Below, one piece after another: positions 56,380 to 64,000 of a DNA stretch of 64,000 nucleotides; within the stretch, counting starts at the first letter, position 1, and each line of letters starts with the position of its first letter. The position numbers were made by a program, and so were the translations under genes. The stretch comes from Euclidia mi (lineage: Eukaryota; Arthropoda; Insecta; Lepidoptera; Erebidae), in assembly GCA_944739405.2 (NCBI GenBank), contig OX123182.2, forward strand, positions 97,456,051-97,520,050, given 5' to 3'. The notes under the pieces were generated by a model. The model did not search any database. It was not told the DNA's origin and saw only the letters and a program-made list of their open reading frames with translations.

Positions 56380-56774
56380 TGTGACGTCGTGCCTCGGCGC
56401 TTGCGAGCCTCGCTACGAGTGACGCACTGCAGTGGGGAGCTCTCTTTCGCTCGCCGACCCTATATATACCGGCGACACACGTGGTTGGGCCCCTTTCTGC
56501 TTGGAGACAACACGACAAAGCTGAGTACCCATCCGAAGACCTGTGGAGTGCCAACCTACCACCCACGCCCTGGATAATTGTCTAGTCGGTTAATCTCCAG
56601 TGTCAGTTCTTTTGTGTAATTAAAACCATTGTGAATCTGGAATATATCGCGAGTTTAATCTTTCCTGGTGATATTTTTTATTTATTTCCCGTAAGACAAC
56701 CTAATTATCTCTTTTTAATTGCTCGGCGAGTGATCGATCCCGGCTATACCGGGAAACCAATCACTCGTGCGACA
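56380..56774 (+). repeat. 5' LTR of element B
   Basis: 395 bp. It carries a TATA box TATATATA (56461-56468) in a GC-rich context and an ATTAAA polyadenylation-type signal at 56619-56624. Confidence 0.95.
56461..56468 (+). promoter_or_regulatory. LTR TATA box
   Basis: TATATATA, 81 bases into the 5' LTR, directly after a GC-rich stretch. The same site is in the 3' LTR at 63062-63069. Confidence 0.7.
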
Positions 56775-56775
56775 T

Positions 56776-56786
56776 TGGCGCCCAAT
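56776..56786 (+). promoter_or_regulatory. primer-binding site of element B
   Basis: TGGCGCCCAAT starts one base after the LTR end. TGG pairs with the CCA end of a tRNA that primes minus-strand DNA synthesis. The tRNA was not assigned. Confidence 0.85.
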
Positions 56787-57269
56787 AGAATTTTTAAATA
56801 TATTTTTAAAACGTAAGTTGGCACTTTACAGGTGAGTGAAATAATTTCTTTTTCTCTTGTATATTTTTCTCCTGTGTGCATATATTCTGGTGTGGTGAAT
56901 TGCGTACAGGTACAGTTTCTATCTATTTTGGTTGGCCATAAGCAATTTAACTGTGTAAATAACATAACGGTGATTTAATTAACGTCGGTCTAAAATCACG
57001 TTTTACTGCGGGCAGCGTGCCCAGCCGCCAACCGGTTCTAACCGCTTAGCCGTTGAACTAACGTGCCTCGTGTTCGCGAAAAAAATATTGTGATTCAACC
57101 TTCGAGTGACCTTTAAGAAATTTTTTTATCCTTTACCAATCATCACACCATTGTATAATTTAGTGTATTTCAGCTTTTTCTAGCACGGTATTCGATTTTC
57201 TGGCGATATTTAATTTTTTTTTCTAGTACCGGCGTAAATACTTAGATTTTCTATTATTGTTTTGTAATA

Positions 57270-57611
57270 ATGGCTTACATTATAAATTTCTCATTATTAA
57301 CTAGAGCGGAATTAGAATATGAGACCACAATACGCGGCGTTTCAAAGCCTGACGATCCCCGCAAACAAATCGCTAAACTTTCAGTTAAAATTCCCTCGGA
57401 GGATATATTATCTTCACCCTTCCCACCAGAGGAGGATGTGGCTGAAGTGGAAAAGTCGTTATTAAGATCAAATAAACACTTATCTATGTTGGAAGCAAAC
57501 TATACCTCCGAGCTTCAACAGAAGGTCGAAACCGTGCTTCACCATTGTTTTCATCGACTGAATAGGGTGGATACCGGCAGTCTTGATATTAAAAAAATTG
57601 AGTCTGTGTGA
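57270..57611 (+). pseudogene. gag of element B, N-terminal part
   Basis: It begins MAYIINFSLLTRAELEYETT and runs 113 codons to a TGA at 57609-57611. The same frame continues open on the other side (reading KFNDLYAKLQLI), so the stop interrupts a longer Gag. The N-terminal region is helical and charged. A one-base change could give Trp at the stop codon, but that is inference. Confidence 0.85.
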
Positions 57612-58565
57612 AATAAATTTAATGACTTATATGCGAAATTACAACTAATCACGAACCGTAGTTCGCGGTTGGATTGCTCAGTGGCAAAGGGAAACACTTC
57701 CTATAATTACGACCGTCAGCTTTTCTCGGAATTAGGTAAATTCAAATTTAACGGTAAATCATGTGTAAGGTCTTTTATTGAAAAAATTGATGAATTTATG
57801 TCCTGTAGATCTATTCCACATGACAAGATGTTGTCTTTCGCTTTTGAAATATTTTCGGGTGACGCATTAGTTTGGTATCGTTCTGTTAAAAATAATGTAA
57901 AGACTTGGTTAGAACTTTGCGAACTTTTAAAACGAGATTTTAGTTCGCATAACTACGATTATCGGCTTATGACGGAGATTCGTCAGCGCTCACAGGGCGA
58001 GAACGAATCAATAACTATTTACGTGGCAAAAATGCACGGTCTGTTTTCGCGACTTAGTTCTCCTATCGCTGATTCGGAGAAGCTAGAAATTTTACTAAAT
58101 AATATTAGACCTTGTTACACTAATTGTCTGCTCACTGCAAAGGTTGTTGATGTTGATAGTCTGGTCGAAGTTTGTCGTCTTTTCGAAAATTACCAAAGTC
58201 GCAGTAAGCAATTTTCTGAACCCCCTAAAGTTTCAAAGAATACTGTAGCACCCGATCTAGCGTATAATTATCCGTTTTCTAATTTTTCTTCAAACAAAAA
58301 TGTTTACAATCATAATCACTTCAATAAATATAACTCTGTCGCCGATACATCGAGATACAAGTCTGTACCACAAGTCAACGCCGTATCGAGTACTTCTAAT
58401 ATAAATAAAACTTTTTGCGTGCGTTGTAGATGCAATTCGCACTCATTACGTAATTGCCGTCAGCCACACTACCTAATCTGTTTTAAGTGCGGCACAAAGG
58501 GTTTCAAGGTGTCAGACTGCCCCAATTGTAAATCTAAGTCGACCCCTACAGTGTCAAAAAACTAG
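57612..58565 (+). pseudogene. gag of element B, capsid and nucleocapsid part
   Basis: It continues the frame above. The capsid region reads KFKFNGKSCVRSFIEKIDEF, FSGDALVWYRSVK, LLKRDFSSHNYDYRLMTEIR, the retrotransposon Gag capsid fold. The nucleocapsid has one good CCHC knuckle (C-VR-C-RCNS-H-SLRN-C) and a second in which the His is Phe (C-FK-C-GTKG-F-KVSD-C). It ends in TAG at 58563-58565, immediately after a slippery heptamer. Gag would package the RNA. Confidence 0.88.
58556..58562 (+). promoter_or_regulatory. -1 ribosomal frameshift site A-AAA-AAC
   Basis: In the gag frame the codons are TCA AAA AAC TAG. This is the canonical X-XXY-YYZ heptamer set directly before the gag stop, and pol lies in the -1 frame. 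After slipping, 10 sense codons follow and then TAA (58592-58594) blocks the way into protease. Confidence 0.85.
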
Positions 58566-58594
58566 TTAATAAGGATTGTGGAAAATCAAATTAA

Positions 58595-60631
58595 ACAACT
58601 AATTGTAATAAAACAGAGTGGAATAATTGGTTGGACTTTTTAAAAAAAATCTTTAATAGCTATCATATTTCCTCAATCCGTAATTCTAAAGTAGAATATT
58701 TACCTTACGTTACTCTAAAATTAAACGGAATAACTACCACAGGTCTTTTAGATTCTGGATCTTGCGTTACAATTTTAGGTAATAATTTGCATAACTTATT
58801 TTTGAAAGACAATGTTTTGGATAAATCGAAACCTTTAAGGTTAATAACAGCAGGCGGCGAACGATTTGAGTCTTTGGGATCGGTGTTTCTACCCTTCGAG
58901 TTTCAGGATAAATTGATTAACTTAGAAGTTCATGTTGTACCTGGGATTCAAAATTCCCTTATCCTTGGCATGGATTTTTGGCGAAGCTTTGGCCTATTTC
59001 CTAACAAATTGGAGTCTGTTTTGATTGTGAACAAGTCTGACGCTCAAGTAATGGAGTTGCAGGCAGTTCCCCCTACACATCTTGTTTCTTATGATCATCT
59101 TACAGTCGACCAGAGAGCTACCGCTGACAACATTATTTCTAAATTTACCGATATTTCATACGAGAAGCGGGGTCTCGGTTGCACAAATATTATTTCTCAT
59201 TCAATTGATACAGGTGATTGTCCCCCTATTCGGCAAAGATTTTATCGCATGTCTCCCGATAAACAAAGAATTTTAATAAAGCATCTTGACGACATGCTCT
59301 CAGAGGATGTTGTTGAACGATCCGAAAGCCCTTGGTCAAACCCGGTCATTTTGACACCAAAGAAGAATGGTGAACTGCGTTTCTGTTTGGACAGTCGTAA
59401 ATTAAATTCCGTTACAAAAAAAGATGCTTATAGCTTGCCTTATATTTCGGAAATTTTATATAATCTGAGAGATGCTATATACTTGTCTAGTTTAGACCTG
59501 TCTAAATCTTTTTGGCAAACATTAATTAAAGAAGAGGACCGTTGCAAAACAGCCTTTTATATTCCCACGCGTGGCACATTTCAATTCAAAAGAATGCCTT
59601 TCGGTCTTACGAATGCGCCAGCTACTCAACAACGATTAGTTGATATTTTATTTTATGGCCCAGAATTTGAAAATAAGGTTTTCTGTTTTATCAATGACAT
59701 AATCTGTATCATGTCCAGCTTCAGCGAGCATATTACTCTTTTATTACGCATTCTTGATAAACTAAAAAGCGCTAATTTAACAATTAATCTCGAAAAATGT
59801 CAATTTTTTAGAGATAAACTAAAATATTTAGGCTATGTTGTCGACTCTAGTGGATTGCATCCCGATCCGGATAAAGTAAATTCAATGAAAAATTATCGCA
59901 CTCCTTCTAATAGAAAAGAAGTACGTCGATTTTTAGGCGCAGCCTCGTGGTACAGGCGTTTTATACCGAATTTTAGCTCTATTGCTGCACCCTTAAATAA
60001 GTTAACATCTCAAAGTAAAAACGCACCTCCTTTCTGCTGGACAACAGAGGCTAATGAGGCGTTTAATAACCTAAAGAATTGTTTGATTTCCTCCTCGGTG
60101 TTGGCTTGTCCTGACTACTCGCAACCGTTTGAAATACACTCAGATGCTAGCGATTTTGGTCTTGGCGCGATCCTCTGTCAAAGGTTAAATGGTGAGGAAA
60201 GAGTCATAGCGTACTATAGCAAATCACTCAGTAAGCAAGAAAAAAATTACAGTGCCACAGAGCGCGAGGCCCTGGCTGTTCTATCTGCTATAGAACACTG
60301 GCGTTGTTATGTTGAAAATGGTAAAAAGTTTATTGTTTACACTGATCACGCTGCTTTGAAATGGTTCTTGACCTTAAATAACCCTACTGGCCGGTTAGCC
60401 AGATGGGGAGTTCGCTTATCTTCCTATAATTTCGAAATACGTCATCGTCGGGGTTCCGATAACGTTTTACCTGATTTTCTGTCTCGCTCTTTACCCGTTT
60501 CTGCTATTGCTAATGATATAAATATAGATATTAATTCTAATCAGAATTTACCAGTTTCTACTAATGATCCTTGGAATTTAAATATCTATAAAGGCTGTTT
60601 AAGTTCTCCGACTTCCTTTGTTAACTATTAA
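58595..60631 (+). pseudogene. pol of element B: protease, RT, RNase H
   Basis: Open from 58595 with no early ATG, as expected of a frameshift product. Residues counted from 58631: protease LLDSGSCVTILG (DSG at 41-43); RT with FCLDSRKLNSVTKKDAYSLP, Asp289 in SLDLSKSFWQ, MPFGLTNAPA, and the active site FIND at 353-356, where YxDD is expected (first Asp is Asn355, Tyr is Phe353). RNase H: HSDASDFGLGAIL and YTDHAALKWFL. A TAA at 60629-60631 ends the frame, but the same frame is open again straight after it. The RT could not be expected to work in this copy. Confidence 0.9.
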
Positions 60632-61795
60632 GTAATAAACAATAAATTTTATTGTTTTAAAAAAACATTAAACCCTCTCACTAGAGAATTTCAATGGAAA
60701 GAGGTTATTCCGTCTGACCAAAGAATTGACATTCTAAGGGAGAATCATTCTTCGCCCACTGCTGGACATCTGGGTATCTTTAAGACATACAAACGTCTTG
60801 CACTTAATTACTTTTGGCCTGGTATGTACTCCGATGTTGTCAAGTTCGTCAGTTCATGTGAACCTTGTATCACCCATAAACACCAAAACCACCCAAATTT
60901 CGGTCTAATGGAAAAACCCAAATCATGTCAAAAGCCCTTTCAGACGATTAGTATTGATTTGATTGGTCCATTGCCCCCCAGCAGAAAACAAAACACTTTT
61001 ATATTTGTGGTCAGTTGTTGTTTCTCTAAATATTGTTTGCTTTTCCCCATTAAACGGGCAACTGCAGAAGTGATAACAAAAATTCTCGAGGAAAATGTAT
61101 TTTTGGTGCATGGAATTCCATCTACTATTGTTTTGGATAACGGTAAACAATTTATTAGCGCAACCTTTAAAAGTATGTTGTCAAAATATAAAATTCCAAA
61201 TTTGCATTTTACACCGTTGTATACTCCCCACGTTAACTCAGTTGAACGTTACAACAAAACCATTATGACAGCTATTTCAACTTTCATAGAATCTGATCAT
61301 CGAATCTGGGACACTTTAATCACTAAGGTTCAGTTCGCCCTTAACTGCGCAGTTAGTGAGGTTACTGGTTATTCTCCTAATTTCCTTGTTTTTGATAGGG
61401 AGGTCATAACATGTGGTTCTCAGTATATTGAGAAGGAATTTAATTCCAATATGGTGCTTGAACCACGGGACGGCTATGCCGAAACTTTAGGCTACTTATC
61501 CTCTATTTTTGAGAAGGTACATTCAGCTCTGTTGTCGGCCCACCAACGAAATTGTTCATCTTATAATCTTCGCCGTAAACCGGCAGAATTCAATGTCGGT
61601 GATACAGTTTGGCGCAGAACGTTTCTACTTAGTGACAAGGATAAATACTTTAGCAAGAAATTGGCGCCTAAATTTATTAAATGTAAGATTGCCTCAAAAA
61701 AGTCACCCCTAGTATACAAACTGAACGACATGGCCGGTAAACCTTTAGGAGAATGGCACATCAAGGATTTAAAGTTGATTAATTACAAAGAATAA
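60632..61795 (+). pseudogene. integrase of element B
   Basis: Same frame as pol, separated only by the TAA at 60629. The zinc-binding HHCC is complete (HSSPTAGH, then C-EPC in FVSSCEPCITHKH). The catalytic triad is complete: SIDLIGPLPP, IVLDNGKQFIS, VNSVERYNKTI. A C-terminal region follows (KLAPKFIKCKIASKKSPLVY, ending EWHIKDLKLINYKE). It joins the cDNA to the host chromosome. Without readthrough it is not made. Confidence 0.9.
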
Positions 61796-62970
61796 TAAAA
61801 GCATAAAAACAACAATGTAAGACGCATATCTATACTAAGTTATAATTACCTACATAATCATTTGTGAAGGCCAACAATGGTTCTTATGTTTTCGAGTCGA
61901 AGCCCACAAGATAATGTATTGTGTTGTGTTAATGATTTATGTAAACATGCTAACATAAAATGAATAAATGTTTCAGTTATAAATGGTAATAAAGTTTATT
62001 ACATGTAATATTGTTACAAAGAATCTGTTGTTTATCTAACTATCAGTTATGGCTCAGTGGTTAAAAAGTCGTCGTCGGATCGGTCTGGTGTTCGATTCTC
62101 GCATGTGTATTTTCTTTCCGCAAATCTATTTGTTGAAATGCATATTGATTGGCGTATTGTTTTTCGCCGTGCCTTGTTCTGAAGTTCTGTTGTTATTCTT
62201 AATTCTGTATAAATTCCATAATCAAATTGTGATTATAGGTACTTTATAAACATCCAGAGTAATTAACCGTGCGTCGCGAGCTCGGAACAGTCGAATAGTA
62301 CCTACCATTTAGATCGTACCTACCTAGTTGTCGTTATGACGCACGCGCGTTCACTCAGCGACGCGCCGATAAATAAATGCCTAACTAATGATTCACCATT
62401 GTTTACATTCAAAAGGTGTTTACTGGTCGTGTTGTTGTTATTAATTAGAGCAAAATATTTATTAAATTCTTTCCTTTGACATTGAGCGGTCCGGTCGTGT
62501 CTGCGGCTTATATTATTTTTGTTCATCGTTACGAAAAATCTGTTGTTACACCTAACTATATTCAAAAAGTTTACTTATCTAGTGGCAAAGGCCGAACCCA
62601 AGATTTTTAAGTCGTAGGGCTAGATCAAGTTCTTATATCTACAAATCATTATTACCTAATAATTACCCTAAGCGCTTCTCCATAGATTGTTATCTTTGCT
62701 ATTGGGCTATTACACTGGCCTTGGCATTTACATGTAGGTATGTGTGATGAATTATGAATGATAAATGTTTATGTTCAAGTTCAGACTGCCGTTGTACGCG
62801 TGAAGAATGCAAGCGTGGGTCATTATTATTTAGGTATACTAATTAGCGTATAGGGTTGTCACTTGTTCAAGGTACTCATGCCCTTGTTTTCTCTAATTCC
62901 AGGGAGTATCTTCAGGGCTGCTACGTCCGTTGGGCTAGGGAATTTTCCTTAGGGTAAATCCCGGCCTAAC
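61796..62970 (+). other. 3' noncoding region of element B
   Basis: About 1.18 kb with no env-like frame. A tRNA-like stretch lies at 62046-62110. A late segment (62900-62970) leads into the PPT. Confidence 0.7.
62046..62110 (+). mobile_element. tRNA-like segment, possible SINE head inside element B
   Basis: An A box-like TGGCTCAGTGG at 62050-62060 and a B box-like GTTCGATTCTC at 62090-62100 are spaced as in pol III promoters. No target duplication was found, and the body downstream (to about 62250) is unassigned. Confidence 0.45.
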
Positions 62971-62980
62971 GGGGGGGGGG
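62971..62980 (+). promoter_or_regulatory. polypurine tract of element B
   Basis: Ten G directly before the 3' LTR, the position of the plus-strand primer. Confidence 0.85.
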
Positions 62981-63375
62981 TGTGACGTCGTGCCTCGGCG
63001 CTTGCGAGCCTCGCTACGAGTGACGCACTGCAGTGGGGAGCTCTCTCCCGCTCGCCGACCCTATATATACCGGCGACACACGTGGTTGGGCCCCTTTCTG
63101 CTTGGAGACAACACGACAAAGCTGAGTACCCATCCGAAGACCTGTGGAGTGCCAACCTACCACCCACGCCCTGGATAATTGTCTAGTCGGTTAATCTCCA
63201 GTGTCAGTTCTTTTGTGTAATTAAAACCATTGTGAATCTGGAATATATCGCGAGTTTAATCTTTCCTGGTGATATTTTTTATTTATTTCCCGTAAGACAA
63301 CCTAATTATCTCTTTTTAATTGCTCGGCGAGTGATCGATCCCGGCTATCCCGGGAAACCAATCACTCGTGCGACA
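62981..63375 (+). repeat. 3' LTR of element B
   Basis: 395 bp. Compared with the 5' LTR it has CC for TT at the 'gctctctttcgc' site (two changes) and C for A in 'ggctatacc' (one change). Confidence 0.95.
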
Positions 63376-63379
63376 AATG

Positions 63380-64000
63380 ATACAATATAATTATATGGTT
63401 ACATCTTGTTAGAGACATATGTGAATAATTCTAAAATCGATCTTATTGTAACTTAACCTAAAACTTAAGGTAGAAATAACAATAATATAAATTCTAGCCA
63501 GATTTATAACAGTTTGATATCCGAGCTTTTACTGGGATAATAAATAGGTACTTACAAACGGGACACACATACTTTAGACGTACTTATCTTGATATATTTT
63601 TGAATATCTTTACATCATATTTCAACAAATCTATCAAGTGCATAGTACATATCAGCTGATGTTTTGGTCATTCGTCTGATTTTACGAAACTAGTTATATT
63701 GACATAATTTATGTTTATTTGATGTTTTAACAGTAGTCAATCATCAAAGTACTTTTATTTAATAATTTAAGAAAATATATATGCTACATATAATTATAAC
63801 ACTTATTTTCGAAATTGGACAAATACCTATCTATAAAAAATAATCACTAAAATAAATGATCTATATTATCTTGCCACACTATAATTTTATGTATTTTATC
63901 ATGATGATGTTCAGAAAAAGTGCCTTGCATTTATATTTTTTTATATAATGTGGCCCCTCAAAATTATATCTTTAAGCCATCAGTTTACATAAAATCTCGG
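63380..64000. other. noncoding, nothing recognised
   Basis: AT-rich, short frames only. Confidence 0.5.

Larger units (their letters stand above)
56380..63375 (+). mobile_element. Ty3/gypsy LTR retrotransposon B, 6996 bp
   Basis: The 395-bp LTRs start TGTGACG, end CGACA and differ at 3 positions. The target duplication AATG lies at 56376-56379 and 63376-63379. The order is LTR, PBS (56776), 480-bp leader, gag, frameshift site, pro-RT-RNaseH, integrase, about 1.18 kb noncoding, G-rich PPT, LTR. No env is seen. The coding region has in-frame stops at 57609, 58592 and 60629 and an RT active-site change, despite LTRs over 99% identical. Confidence 0.95.

Noticed and set aside
61796..62970. Possible env gene in element B
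   Set aside because: No frame over 67 residues and no signal peptide or membrane segment pattern. The region is noncoding.

Overview
This is eukaryotic DNA, most likely from a moth or butterfly (Lepidoptera). It is AT-rich, has no operons or dense genes, and is packed with transposable elements of lepidopteran type: Helitron ends inserted between A and T and ending CTAG, tRNA-derived SINEs with GAT, TATG or GATA tails, and several non-LTR families. No species is claimed. I see only two candidate host-gene pieces: an internal exon at 6204-6415 (+) with a SUEL-type (galactose-binding) lectin domain of the EVA-1 kind, and a terminal exon with a BESS motif at 22844-23277 (+). The window is best read as intron or intergenic DNA around such genes.

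Layout. 1-6.2 kb: noncoding, with a tRNA-type SINE, a MITE-like element, a poly(A) retroposon and a Helitron. 7006-7604: a GC-rich poly(A) retroposon with a perfect 15-bp target duplication and a chain of hairpins. 9-13 kb: Helitron and LINE tails. 13934-16806: a degenerate Mutator-like (MULE) DNA transposon with an 8-bp target duplication, inverted termini and a transposase C-terminal remnant. 17-22 kb: repeats, one SINE and a third Helitron copy. 24.1-26.6 kb: two LINEs meeting tail to tail. 26.9-36.5 kb: a MITE and several SINEs with exact target duplications, one of 25 bp.

36.7-47.5 kb: a minus-strand LINE that hosts four later insertions: a 5594-bp Ty3/gypsy element (37427-43020, LTRs differing at 1 of 382 positions), a poly(A) SINE (43401-43745), an 807-bp solo LTR (45693-46499) and a TATG-tailed retroposon (36760-36990). 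A protease fragment of another gypsy element lies just beyond (47483-48152).

48.2-56.4 kb: repeat fragments, a foldback plus minisatellite unit, a 436-bp SINE, a LINE tail and a long TA microsatellite. 56380-63375: a complete 6996-bp Ty3/gypsy element on the plus strand, with 395-bp LTRs (3 differences), PBS, G-rich PPT and AATG target duplication. Its coding region carries a canonical A-AAA-AAC frameshift site, three stop codons and a changed RT active site.

No CRISPR array, rRNA gene or functional tRNA gene was seen. The most unusual items are the structured retroposon at 7006-7604, the EVA-1-like exon with two compensating frameshifts, the short-loop perfect palindromes, and the recently moved but coding-defective gypsy element.
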